Source: Rachycentron canadum (lineage: Eukaryota > Chordata > Actinopteri > Carangiformes > Rachycentridae). From it: 64,000 nucleotides of DNA. Below, one piece after another: positions 38,189 to 50,700 of the stretch (position 1 is its first letter; every line of letters starts with the position of its first letter). Where the stretch lies: NCBI GenBank assembly GCA_038496675.1, contig CM076651.1, positions 10,837,258-10,901,257 on the forward strand, read 5' to 3'. Both the position numbers and the translations under genes were made by a program. The notes beneath the pieces were generated by a model. That model saw nothing but the letters and a program-made list of their open reading frames with translations. It did no database searches and had not been told where the DNA came from.

Positions 38189-38194
38189 AATAAA
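38189..38194 (+). terminator. slc2a4rg: Distal poly(A) signal AATAAA of slc2a4rg
   Basis: This is the last plus-strand AATAAA before the convergent zbtb46 transcript end. It lies in GAAAATAAACCTG and is followed by a GT/T-rich stretch (TTTGCTGCCTGTTTTTTG) that suits a downstream element. Confidence 0.6.
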
Positions 38195-38210
38195 CCTGAA
38201 TGGAAGACGG

Positions 38211-38469
38211 TTTGCTGCCTGTTTTTTGTTTTTAAATTTAACTTAAATATGCAGCTGAATAAATCACTCCAGGAGATTTTCATGATGAAAAATCAAACCA
38301 AATAAGGAAATGTAAGGAAAGGTTGGTAGACTAGAGTCATTCTCGTGTCTACCTTTATTTTTTTGTCTTGTCTGTTCTGACCCCTTGTGGGCAGCTGTTG
38401 TAACAACAACACAACTTCCATTAACAGGCATGAGAAAATAAAAGCCACAGCACACGTTGGTCACTTCTT
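38211..38469. other. Convergent intergenic spacer between slc2a4rg and zbtb46
   Basis: This is about 260 bases of AT-rich sequence between the two predicted poly(A) sites. No gene or repeat is seen. Confidence 0.5.
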
Positions 38470-38488
38470 TACAGCAGCAATTTCAAAA

Positions 38489-38494
38489 TTTATT
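38489..38494 (-). terminator. zbtb46: Poly(A) signal AATAAA of zbtb46
   Basis: TTTATT on the plus strand reads AATAAA on the minus strand (TCAATAAATTTTG). It is the signal nearest to the convergent slc2a4rg end, leaving roughly 260 bases between the two predicted cleavage sites. Confidence 0.55.
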
Positions 38495-40596
38495 GAGACT
38501 GATTGATTGGTTTTTGCAAATAATAGTCAAGCTAATTCTTCCACTAAACATGAAGTTAGAAAGAGGCTTGGACGGCCGGCGGGCCAGCCCCAACATCAAA
38601 ACAGGAGGCTCATGGTTGACTGTAAAAATGTTTTGTGATCAGTACTATCAACCAAAAAATATCTGCACAAGAGCACTTAAATCTGCCCAAAACAAAACAG
38701 GTGTAAAAACAGGACAGGTTTTTTTGATTATTTAACACATTTTGTTACAAACACAGGTTTATGATAATCATCAATATAAAGTCAGTATCATATTGAACAA
38801 TATTCCCATTGAAAATAAACAAACCTCAAGCTTCAAGGGCAACCTTTTACAAATTAAAGACCCTCTGAAACTTGAGAGGAAAATAAATAATATATAATAG
38901 TAATATAAATTCATATATATGAAGGTATACACACATCACTCTTAGTAGAAGAACAAAATCTAAAGTAAAAAGCGCCAATTTTGAAATATAGTATAATATA
39001 GATATACCCATATCTATGGCTTCATGATTTGCACGTGTGAATCAAGCTATACAGGCTAAATGAGGATTGCAATTTGTACACGTCTAAGAATACCCATATT
39101 CATCTGCAATAGAGCAAATAGTTCCAGTTTTGCATCGTGGAATGAGACAGTTGTGTGCAGATGCCGAAGACGTTGCTTTGGTATGACAAAATGAACACAG
39201 GCATGCAGTTAAGACCACAGAATCAGGGCACAAAAGGTCATCAACACACGGTGGGAAGGAGAATCTAGTCGCCCATCATGATTTGTCTCTTTGAAGTTCC
39301 ATCCTCAAACATTTTGCACCTCTAATCTGATCAGTCACATCTCAGTAATCTCTTCATCAATACAAATATTCAGTCGTCCCGCGGGAACAAGCACTCGCAC
39401 AAGCACACAGGTGAAATGTCATTGAGGCACATATTGAGGGGTTGATGGCAGACGTTTTCCTGAAGTACAACCCAGTATGAGGAAGAAGACATACAGTACA
39501 GGTTGTGAGAAGAGCGCAGGAACGGGGAGTCACACATACATCCAGACGTCTCTCAAGTGGCCACAACAGCACCACAGGACAGAGATTTGTCACTGATCAT
39601 GGGCTCCTTCCACACCCACCATTGACATTCATAAAAATCCTACCCCATTGTCTTTCTTCTTTTTTTTCCACCCCAAAAAAGTACAACTATTTAATAAATG
39701 GGTCAAACAAAAACACAATAAATAATACCAATAAAATAAAGACATTGCCAGACACGAAGAAAGCATCACAAATCGCATTGTACTCAGTTTCTCAGTGGGG
39801 CTGATTGGGAAGTGCAGTCCATGGCACCTGTAGCAGGGAGGCCTGATGTGTACGACCAGCACTGGCAACAAAATGTTTCCCAGAGTTACTACTGCAGCAC
39901 TCGCTTTCCCTTTGTTTAAATGTACTAGAGTTCAAGCCAGTAAAACGCTGGCAGATAGAAATACAGCATGTAGACTCAACAGCCTTTGGTCTGCATGTTG
40001 CATTTCTACTTGATTGTGTGTCATGCGAAGGCGTGAGACAGTAGAAACTAGAAAAAATAAAACAAAAATCAGCTTAGTTTTAAGATGCAGTCTTCAAAAG
40101 CTAGCCAGTTCTTCCACGCAGCCCTTCATATTCACAATAATACCATAACATGTGCACTTTTTTTTTTTTCAAACTGTGACAAATAGTGACAGGTTCAAAA
40201 ATAAAAACAACCCAACAACAAAACCGTTAACCACAACAATAAATCCAAAAGCACCTGCACACACAGACTGTGAAACAAAAGCACTTCATGTATACAAGGT
40301 ACTAGATTGGTTTTGGTTCGATATTAATCAATTAGTGTACATTAGTGATGCAAAAGCGTGTGCTGAATATATGTTTCAATCAATATCTAACAGAGAAGTT
40401 TGACAGTGAAGTTGTTTTCCCCCTTGGTAAAAAAAGCAAATACGACAGAAAAAGCGTAAACTGGCACAATAAAAGGTTGATAAAAGCCCCATGGCTTGCT
40501 GTCCACAACAAGGCAAAGTATAAAAGCTTTTTTTTTTCTTATACAAGATATAAAATATCAAAAAAAGAACACACAATAAAGCTTAGCATCCAGCAC

Positions 40597-40631
<35 letters not shown>

Positions 40632-42227
40632 TAATAATAGTAACATCAACAACAGTAATCATAGTTCTGATAATCAGAATAATAAGACATGTCATCTGCC
40701 TCACTTGAATTGTCAATAACTGTGCCAAAAGCATGGAAATAATCTTAAGAAATCAATATAGACTTTTTTTTGGACACTGGACACTCAAACATTCTTGCAT
40801 ACAAACACCCATCCTGTTCCACACAACACAGAGAGCGAGAGAGGAGGGAATGACTTCTCAAAAAACAGAAAGAAAAAAAAAAATAATCAGGAATCCACAA
40901 ACAGGTTTTTCAATAAATAGCTGTTAAACAAAAAAAAACAAAAAAAAAATATAACACTCTACAAATATCAAACTCTGAATTTCAAGCACAATTTTGATCA
41001 TCTTCTTTTAACCTTACAAAGCTGAAAAAATGGTATCACCAAAAGAAAGAGAAACCTCGGAAAGAGTCTGCATATTTTGTGTTCAGAAACTGGAATTACA
41101 TGACCAAGAATTTAAAAAAAAAGAAAGAAAAGAAAAGACATTTTTTTTTTTTTAATAAAAGGCAGCTCCTCCTTAGGTATGAGAGACTTGGCTCTCAGGT
41201 CCTATCATCACAGGCTCCAGTGTGAGAGAAACTGAACCAGAGACAGCGAGAGAGACAGAAAGAGTTAATAGTGTAGGTCACTGCGGATCCACTGTGTGCT
41301 TGATTTTCCAAACAGGGAAACAGACACTGTGTGACTGATGTGCACTTTGTGTATAAAGGTTTAAGACTCTTACGTACACTGTAAAAACTTTTTTTGAGTC
41401 TCTCTCTGTCTCTTTGTCTCACACACACACTTCACTCCCCTTTAAAAATTCCAAAAGTTGTATGTACATTTGTCAAATCTCCAGTATTTGTTGGAATGGA
41501 TCAATAGAAACCGTGTGGTAAACTTAAGTGAAGAAAAAATTAAGGACCCCACTGAAAGGCATAGGCTATATAAACAGCAATCTGCACAAAGATTCAGTGA
41601 TCTCTATATCGTGATAACAGTCAGGAGGACATAAAGTATATCCTTAAAGGTAGGTGCGGTCACCGAGTTGTTTAGGTAAGTAAAGATCAGATCAAAAATG
41701 TAAACCACGGGTTCAGGGCTTTGATAGGAGTCAGTTGTCATTAAAGTGCAAGTCTGTGGCAGTAGGACTCTGCATCAATGTGCCATCGGGCTGCCCAGTC
41801 CTCTGACACACGTAGCTTTGCAATAGATTTAGACTCTCCCTTCACTCACAGAGAGACACTTTTCCCTAGAAGAATTACACCCAAGGTGGGACCAAGATAC
41901 TCCCTCTCCCTCCCCCCTCTCCTGGCTATTTCTCTACACTGTCAGTGATCCTTGGTTTCCATGGTGATTGTGATGGCGAACATACAAAGTTGCAGTAAAG
42001 TTGCAGTCTAACGTTGGCCATGTCCTTGGCAGCGTCCTCATTGATTCCTGTTGTGGCACAGTAGAAAACTACTGGACTCTGGCCTGAACCCTCAAGAAAA
42101 AGAAACACAAAAAACACTGCATCAGAAGTAAAGGAGGTAAGCAGAAAAAGCCTTGCACTCGGGCCACGTCTTGACCACTCTTCTTCTACTATGGCAGTCA
42201 AGGTTGAGAATGACCTAAGTGTATGTA

Positions 42228-42230
<3 letters not shown>

Positions 42231-42273
<43 letters not shown>

Positions 42274-42284
42274 TGTGTGTGTGT
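42231..42284. repeat. (GT)n microsatellite
   Basis: About 26 GT units with one GGG interruption lie 186 bases past the zbtb46 stop codon, in its 3' UTR. In the transcript it reads as CA repeats. Confidence 0.95.
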
Positions 42285-42469
42285 ATTTGAATGTGTTACT
42301 CAGAATGGTTTTAGATCATTGTCGCACATCACCCTACAGCATTTCCATTCAAAGGAAGGCCTGCCCACGGTGGGACGAATGGGTAAAGAGAGCAGAGTTT
42401 TCTGCCCAAGAGATCACAAGAGATCCTCAGAGACTGGTTGACGAGCCACTACCAGGAGCCTGACAGATT

Positions 42470-42910
42470 CTAGGAGATCCAGGCGAAGTCCCTCTCACTC
42501 CCATTCTGCTGCTCCCCCTCCTGTGCCGAGGAGTCACTCTCCTCCTTCTCATTGTCCAGTGCTCCATGTGCCTCAGTGGTCATCCCTGAGTCCTTCCACT
42601 TCCCTCCTTCTTCCTCTCCTTCTCCCATCATCTCTCCGTCCCCTTCCACCATCATCTCCTCCTCCCCCTCTCCATCGCCGTCACACTCTGCCTGGTCATC
42701 ATGGAAACGATCACCAGGATACAGCTCCTCCTCTGGAGAAATGTCTCCACCCACTTCCCCGTTGTGGTCCAGCAGTGCAGCCATGCCCCGGCCGGAGCAG
42801 TCAGCACAGACGCCGTGACGACGGGACCCGTGTTTGATTCCGACGCTGGCCGCTGACATGAAGACTCGGCTGCACACTTTACATACATACTTCTTGTCTT
42901 TGCTGTGGAC
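42470..42910 (-). CDS. zbtb46: zbtb46 terminal coding exon
   Basis: The acceptor is CCTGTCCAACAG|GTC, phase 0, and a short 90-base intron separates it from the previous exon. It encodes VHSKDKKYVCKVCSRVFMSA, then SVGIKHGSRRHGVCADC (a degenerate third finger-like motif), a long acidic tail and DFAWIS before the stop at 42472-42470. The tail is richer in Glu/Gly/Met than I recall for the human protein. Confidence 0.96.
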   Translation of the reverse strand, partial: VHSKDKKYVCKVCSRVFMSAASVGIKHGSRRHGVCADCSGRGMAALLDHNGEVGGDISPEEELYPGDRFHDDQAECDGDGEGEEEMMVEGDGEMMGEGEEEGGKWKDSGMTTEAHGALDNEKEESDSSAQEGEQQNGSERDFAWIS

Positions 42911-45900
42911 CTGTTGGACAGGAACATGTAATTTCAAAATGTTTATTTGCACTTTGGATGAGGTGTGACCACATAATGGTGATTGTGCGAGTCAACTCAC
43001 CAGTGTGTGCCTCTTCATGTGCTCCCTTCTGGTGAACTTCTTGCCACAGATTTCACAGGGGTAGGGCCTCTCACCAGTATGAGAGCGCATGTGCCTCTTT
43101 AGGATGCACTGGTGCATAGCAGAGAAACTGCAGTAGGGGCACTTGAACTTTTTACGGATCACTGTGAAGTCATTCACTGTAGGGACAGAAAAAGGGAGGG
43201 AGGGAGAGATGGAGGGAGGGAGAGAGGGAGAGAAGAAAAAAAATATTAGTGTTGAATGAAGCTCATTTAAATAAAGCGAGACGTCACTTTTCAGTTACTA
43301 CATTTAATTAGCAGCATGGTCTAGAAATGTACCATCAATTCCCATGGCCACCCCAACCCCAGTCAAAGCTACAGTTGCCCTGGCAACAGCTCTTCCTCCA
43401 TACTAAAGCAATAAAGGCAAAGAGATACTATAAACACACAACACAACAGTCAGTCTGCCTTGGTTGCTCTAGAAGGTCTCTGCTATGGACAGGAAAAACA
43501 CAGCCAGAAAGACAAACACAGACAATGACAGAACGATGAGGGTTGGGAAATAATCACACACACAAAGGAACTCTTCGACATAATAATAATTATAATAATA
43601 ATAATAAAAAAAAAACATGTTAATACCATGTCCCAGTCTTGTGTAGAGGTCTGGTAAGCTAATTATCTCAAGGTCTAGACTTAAATGGTAGTTAAGCCAG
43701 GTGAAGGGCATCCAAGTAAACAGATTGTGTGTCTGTGAGTCAGTGAGTGTGCGTGTGTGTGTGTCTAACCAATGAGAAACTTTAGAAATTAAGGCATAGA
43801 GCATATAACCTCAACTGGATTTATGTGTACACAAGCACAGCACACTGTACACATCTACTGCACATAAGGGAGGGAGTCAAACACACAGTTAAGGGTTAAA
43901 TTCAGCTATAGGAAACGTGACATAATTACCTCCATCTGCAAACCGACTTCTGCTCTGATTTAACACTTTGACAGCACGTCAACAAAAAATATGCATGTAT
44001 ACATAAAATGCACAACGAATTAGAGCAAATATATTTCTTTTCACATTAAAATGCAAAAACAAAGAAAGAAATATTGTTGTGATTATGTGAATATGTGCAT
44101 GACAGAGACTAATAAAAACTAATAAAAAAAGAGGTTTTGATAGTTTTAATGACAGTTTGATTACAGCATAAAAATTACAAGCAGGGTCTCATTCTGTTTA
44201 GAAAAGTATATAATTTTATACAGTACATAAGTTTTCTTCATTATCTAAAATGAAATATCGTCTCAGTATTTACAAACAACTCCAACTTTGAGATGCTACA
44301 CATCTGTACAGTATTTGCCATTTCTTCTCAGTGGCTGATTCTGCAGAGTTCCTGATTAGTTCCTGCTTCAGCTGCTGGCTGGGACAGTGTGTGCTACCTG
44401 AGAAATGGGATTTTGTATCAGAAAGGATTTGGCATTTGGGAATTCTCTTGGATATACACAATAGCAAGGGGGTGGATTCCCAATAGACAATGGCTCTGCC
44501 TTCACTGCACACATTTAGAAATTACAGCTCTTTAGGCCAGAGTGACTGTGGATTATTAAAGGGAAAGTCAGGTGAATCTATTCCACTTGGATATGGTATT
44601 CACAGTATGGGTATAAACAATACATTTTGAAAATTTGGTTGCATCAAGACAATATTTTGTTGCAGGATAAAGGACTGCCGTAAACTCCAAGGGAGAAACG
44701 TTTGGCAGAAATCTATCTGAATTTATATGAGCAAGGATTTTAAAACCAGTGTCCCTCCCGCAAGCTTTGCCCTAGCTCTTCTGTCTCCAGCGCCTCCCTT
44801 ATACCTCTTCAGCATTTTCCCCACTTGACTACCTTGATCTCCCATTTTCTACCTTTTCCTCACAATCGCACCATTACCCATCTGCAGCAGTGACATCATA
44901 TGGCTTAAAGGGCATCTGCCCCTCTGTCCAAACTTCCCCCTCAGATGAGGGGTCAGGGGTTAAGAAGGGTTGGAGCCATGAAGGACCAATTACTGTCCAG
45001 CTCCAGCCACCCTCAGCCTCTAGAAGACTCACAGGTCTGGGACAGAGGAGATGGACAGAAGAGGGAGAAAATGACACCACCCAACCCCCAATCCAAGCCC
45101 CTACTGGTCTATTGTTTTAGCTGGCTTTGTCTCGTTTGGCACATCCCCTCCATCTGTACTGATCTGACAGCACTGACAGAAGGGAACTGTGTCAGACTGA
45201 CAACTGAGGACAAGCTTCTGCGTGTCCAGAGAAAGTGGCTCTGTGGTAGAATCACTTTGTTTTTCCTTTCTCTTTGAGATATAGTAACCACAAATATATA
45301 TATTCTATTAAGTTCTTCCATGCCAATTCTTAATATCAATTTATGAGGACCACAAAAAAAAAACATAATCTGATTTGGGTCTTTTTCAGCTCTCACTGCA
45401 GCAATGCTACAAAATTCCTGCAGGTGGTGTGGTTGCGTGGGCTGTGAACAACAGTAAAGCCTTGCAGATATGAACTGTCTTTGTGCCTGTAATGCAGGGG
45501 TGGACACAAAGATAAAGATCTCTCTGCCTAAAAAGGAGAGAAGAGTTAACTCAGACTGGTGGCTGGCGACAGCGAGTCAGACAAGTGGTTTAGGTTGGGT
45601 AGGTAGAAAAACAACACCACCCCTAACCCCATCTCTCCACCGCAGCACAAAGTAAGTCACCTGTTTATGGGTCCAGTCAGTGCTCAACAAAAACTATTCA
45701 CAAAAGCTAAAAATATGATTTCAGCTAAAAGTTTGTTTAAAAGATCAGTTTTTGCATAGCAGCTGTGCACTGTTGACATACAAGTTGTCAATTTGTGTTA
45801 AATGATGCTTAAAGAGCATCAAATTTAACATGTAAAAAAAGGTGGATATTTATATCATGTCAACAGACATTTGATTGTCTTCCCATCTCAGTGCAATGAC

Positions 45901-47689
45901 ACCACACATCATTTGTGGTGTGAATTTACGACACCAGGAGGATACGCGTCTAATTGCTGGGTATGAATGTGTGTACATAAGCCTGCAGCCTGTAGATTCA
46001 GTCTCAGTTTTCAGCATTGATACTGTGATTATGAGTGTCAACCTTCATCTCTTGAGAAAGCTGCCACAGTGGAGATATACCCTGAGACATTTCCATCCCA
46101 GTGCGACCTCCCAGCATAGCGCCTGGCATTGACCCCACCTGGCAGCACACTTTAACATGTGTCGCCAGGTTCTTCTGAGTGCTAAAAGCCTTGGCACAGG
46201 CAGGGCAGGTGTGCCCCCTTTCTTTGGAATGCACGGATGACAGGTGCCTGTGCAGGTCTGTGCGGTCTCTGAAGTGTTTCAGACAGTACACACACTGCAT
46301 CAGCTTCTTTTTGAAATGAATGGTCTTCTCGTGTCGGTCTGCGTTGGATTTGAGGGTGAAGCTGGCGGGGCACTGGGAGCAGAGGTAGCGCGCAGGCTCA
46401 GCCACTGCAGGGCGGTAGAGAGACTGGTGGAAGTGGAGGGGCTGGGACTGCGGCTGGTGCTGGGGCAGGGTAGGTTGGTGGTGCGGACCCTGCATGCTTG
46501 ACCAGTCCAGGGACAAGGCCATCAGAGACAGGGTGTGGCGGTACTCGTGTTCCCTGAGATGCTCCAGGCTGCTGAACAGCCGTTTGCACAGGGAGCAGGC
46601 GAACCCCTCTGAGGGCCAAGCACCGGGCTCTGGCAGGACTCTTTCCCCTGATCCAGCCTCTTCGCCCAGCACCATCAGCCCTTTAGTCTCTCTGCCAGCC
46701 ATGGACACTGACGCATACGTGGTCAAACCACGAGCACAGCTCCCACCGCCCATCTGATCCTTCTCAACAGGAGACTGGTCATCTTCCAAGGCTGAGACAG
46801 AAAGAAGGAGGAGAATAAAAGTCAGAAACATAAAACAGGTATAAAAGGACAAAAGCTCAAGTTGTCTAGACTTGACACACTTCAACTCTTAAAGCCTATA
46901 CCGTACCTGTGCTGTATTCTTTCATGTCTTCTTCATCCTTCATGCCCTCCTGTAAACACAAAGCACTTTGTTATGTCACACACACAGATATAAACAAGCT
47001 GTATGGAATATTGTCTGGGCATGCAGGAGGCAGGCAGGCAGGTGAGACAGGTTGTGAAGCTGTGAACTTAATTTCACATATGAGAAACACAGAGAAACAA
47101 AGACATGAAAACAGAATAGGAAAAAAAAGAAAAAAGGAGAAACAGCAGGTCAGCATGATTTAAAGACAGATAATTAGTTAGAGATAAGGAAGGAAACACA
47201 GGGAAAAGTCTTGTACAGTAAATAACTGACAGTTTCTGGGTCCTGGATGTGTCCTATGAGACACAGAACGAGCACTTAGGTTGATCTACGATATTAATAA
47301 TATTATCTTTCTGTTACTCATGTACTCAAACCCCACTGGGGTGTTAGTAAGGTGCAACAAACACCCATTCCCACTTTCCTCTCCCTTCTACATCCCATCT
47401 GAACTGTATCCTCCATCTACTCCACGCTCCTGCAATTCCTTCACCCCCACCCATTTCCTCGGCCCCGACACTCCTCCTCCTCCTCCTCCTCCTCCTCTCC
47501 AAGAACAGAACACAGTGCACTGGGCAAACAGATGGCTTGTCCGTAGAGATAGGGAGGCTTGTTGGGAGGCAGGTCCACTGAAATCAAATGCTGCTCCTAA
47601 ATGCTCACCCGCACACACAGCGTACACACACAGACTGGCACAAATCTCACATCCACACATGCTCATACTGCCATGTTCGTTCGCTCACG

Positions 47690-47720
<31 letters not shown>

Positions 47721-50700
47721 TATAAGCAGAACAAACAATTTCCTGGGCTGTGAGAGCAAACCTTTCATTGTCTACTAGTATTGATTTTACTCAGTCTCAT
47801 CTCACTACCTTGCCCGTTATCTGCCATATCTAAGCGCACACACTGCCATTGTGACCAGATGTGTCATCTCTAATCTAACCACTATATACTACATTACTGC
47901 TAATGCTGAGCAAAGACTCCTGGCTCGAAGGGGAAATCTTGTCTAGCTATATTAAAAGAGTATTTGAAAAGTGATACAAGAAGTGAAGTACTGCAAATCT
48001 GAAAGGAAGAGAGAGCAAACAAATCATACGGAAAAGAAAGACAAACAAAAGAAAACAGTGTTTCTTCTCCAGTGTAGCAAGAAATATGCCAGATTCCACA
48101 CAGAGAATGAGATACAGAGAGGGGCTGAGTGATGATGTGGTTGTGTGTAAAAAAAGACTTTCCAAAGATGAAAAATAACCCCATTAACCCTGAGCCCCAC
48201 CCCCCACTACGTCACCAGTGACTTTCTACTCTCCGTCACCTCTCAACCCCACTCAGTGTGTTTGCAGAAGAAGGGTGAAGCTGCCCCCTGGATCCTTATC
48301 TCGTTCATTTTTACACGGATCAAACTTTTATCCGACTAGAGGAGCAGTACCCAGAGAGCAGCCTCCGCCCTGGAGCTGAGCCAGGCTCTGTGTGCTTACC
48401 TCAGGCAAGGTGGAGGGCTCGGGGCCCTCAGGAGCCTCTTCTACTTGCATGTCCAACCCTTCTGAGCGCAGCAGGGATACCCCAGCCCGCAGACCAGGGG
48501 CCTCCAGGGGCCGAGGCTCAGAGGGGAGCAGTGGCGTGGGTGGAGTGGGTGGGCAGTATGTTGATGATGTTGATGATGTTGATGATGATGATGATGACGA
48601 TGATGGTGGTAGTGGTAGTGGTGATGTTGATAGTGGAAGATGAGGAGGAAGAAGTGGAAGAGGAGGAGGAGGAGGAGAGGAGCCAGCCCCCTGTTTGTTA
48701 TGAATAGTGGCCCCCGTGGCCCCTGGCCGGAGCGTGCTGCAGTAGTTGTTGGAGCGGAGCCCTGAGGAGCACAGGAAACGAGTCTCACCCACCCACTCAC
48801 GTACAACTGCAACTCTGCTAGCAGCTGGCCACCAGAACACAACGGGAGAGAGTGGGCAGGGGGGCACACAGAGGCTGCCAGTGCTACACTATCAAACACT
48901 ATGGAGAGGGGGAGGAAGAAAAACTCTGAAGTTTCACTTTCCACCAGCCGAGGGGAAAGGGTTAGGGCTTCTCTTCTCTCTTTCTCTCTCTTTTTCTTTC
49001 GCTCCTCTGCTCTCCTTCTCCTTCCACCCACATGCGTGCGCAGAGGATGGCAGCATGTGTGTGTTTTGTGAGAGAGTGTGCATGTGCTGTGTGAGCAAGT
49101 AAAATGCATATAAGGAGAGGGGGCTTGAGGATCCTCTGTAGTGTGGAGGGAGATTGTTTTGGACAGGAGCCATCCAGCAGCTCAAGTGAAGACTTTTTGT
49201 ACATGCAGGGTAAAGGACGACTATATCGACCATGTAAGATGTTTACCAGCAACAAGTTAAGGCATGCTGGATAAAGAATTTGGAATTTCTCACAGAGCCT
49301 TTAGCTCTATTTCTATTCACACAGAAGCTTTTTCTGCTACATTAATATCACCATTAGCTGGTGCTGAGAGTGCATCTCTTTTTCTTATCGTGCATATTAA
49401 TCAAAGTATAATGTATTGCAGGTTGTTTCAGTGTTTGTGTGTGTGTGTGTGTGCATCTGAGTATGTGTGAGTGTGGGCAGCGTTTTGGGGAATGTCTCCA
49501 GAGTTATGCAGTGGGTTAGCCATTCATTGCCCTCCTCTGCACAACGGACAGAATCACACAACCATGAGGCTCGACCGTGGACGGATTCCTGGAATGCTAA
49601 ACTACCGCGCCCGACACTCCCCACTCCCACTTACTGAGAACACACACACACACACACACACACAAATGCTTAACTCCCCATCTCTTCTTCCTCACCCCTG
49701 GCAGTAATGGGAGGAACCACATTAAGAGGGAGGAAGAAATGAGGACAGAGAGTGAAGGGATGAGCTACAGGTGAGAGATAGAAGCTCACTGACAAATGCC
49801 GTCCTGACTGAAGGCTCTTCATAGAAAAGGACTATCAAGGAATATTTACATCGACTGGGTTAAACTGTTTCAGTTCAGGCCTGTTGAAGAATTCCAACAT
49901 TCGAGTGTAATTTTTGCAATCTTCTCGCTGAGTTTGATATTGCTGTTGTGTATGGTGAGCTGTAAAGAATACAAATAACAGCAGGCTGACTCACTGCATA
50001 GTGACAAGAGCAAAAGAAATGGAAAGAGGAAAATACAGTAATGTGGAGTAACTGAATTACATTAACACTAAGATGCAACCTGTGTCCTTTCCTCCTTCTG
50101 CTAACAGGTCCGTTTCAGCTTTAAGGAACCAGTTCCTGTAAGGTGACTGACCAACTGCCAATAGCCAAATCAACTAAAACTTGGTAAGTCAGGTTAGGAA
50201 TAAATAGTGAGATAGGATTAAGGGTTCTCAATGACTCCATGGCAAGAAGGCTTAATGATGTTAGAACTACTACTTTTCATGCTCCATTTATGGTTGTACT
50301 AAATATGATGAAAAAAGGCAAATCTGGATTTGGATCCATGTTTCAGACATTATATGCATTTCCTGAGAGGAAAGAGATGTTAGGTGATAGGAGATGATAA
50401 GAGAGTGCCAGTAAATCCAAAAGGTTTATATATAAAGTGGTTTAGGTCACCTTTAATGGAAGATACCATGACCACAGTGAAGTTATTTCCATCTCCTGTA
50501 TCAATATCTGCCTTTACATTTACCTTTACTGTTCTTCTCTCGTATTGCATTTAAAAAGCGAGGCACAGGGTATGGTGTTCTAATATATGATCCAAATTTC
50601 AGATCTGGAGAGTCTCTTGCCCCCAGATTGAGAGAATCTGTGTTCAAATCAAATATGAAAAACATAAAATCTCTGGAGTGCAGCTATGGTGCCACTGGAA

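Larger units (their letters stand above)
32458..38210 (+). other. slc2a4rg: slc2a4rg 3' UTR (long form)
   Basis: About 5.7 kb separates the stop codon from the last plus-strand poly(A) signal before the convergent gene. It contains an early signal at 32637-32642 followed by an A tract, several T runs (36113-36129, 36618-36642, 37044-37072), a GGCTCAGCTC-type tandem repeat (36187-36230) and a probable repeat fragment (34530-34640). No other gene is supported here, so a long UTR is the simplest reading. The stretch could also be partly intergenic. Confidence 0.5.
38470..42469 (-). other. zbtb46: zbtb46 3' UTR
   Basis: About 4 kb follows the stop on the minus strand to the poly(A) signal at 38494-38489. 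It contains a GT microsatellite (42231-42284), a TAA-type repeat (40599-40630) and A/T runs (41145-41153, 40155-40171). No open frame with recognisable homology is present. Confidence 0.6.

Noticed and set aside
46792..46885. Hydrophobic extension before nested exon C that looks like a signal anchor
   Set aside because: It lies upstream of a strong acceptor (TCTTTCTGTCTCAG), starts with TTG rather than ATG, and is replaced by exon B in the spliced frame. It is intron read-through.
48441..49109. 222-codon minus-strand frame overlapping nested exon A
   Set aside because: It uses a different frame from the one that fits exons B and C and reads His/Tyr/Leu runs from microsatellites.
49106..49117. 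TATA/CArG-like GCATATAAGG as promoter of the nested unit
   Set aside because: It is oriented for the plus strand, while the nested exons are on the minus strand. One mismatch from a CArG box and no supporting element nearby.
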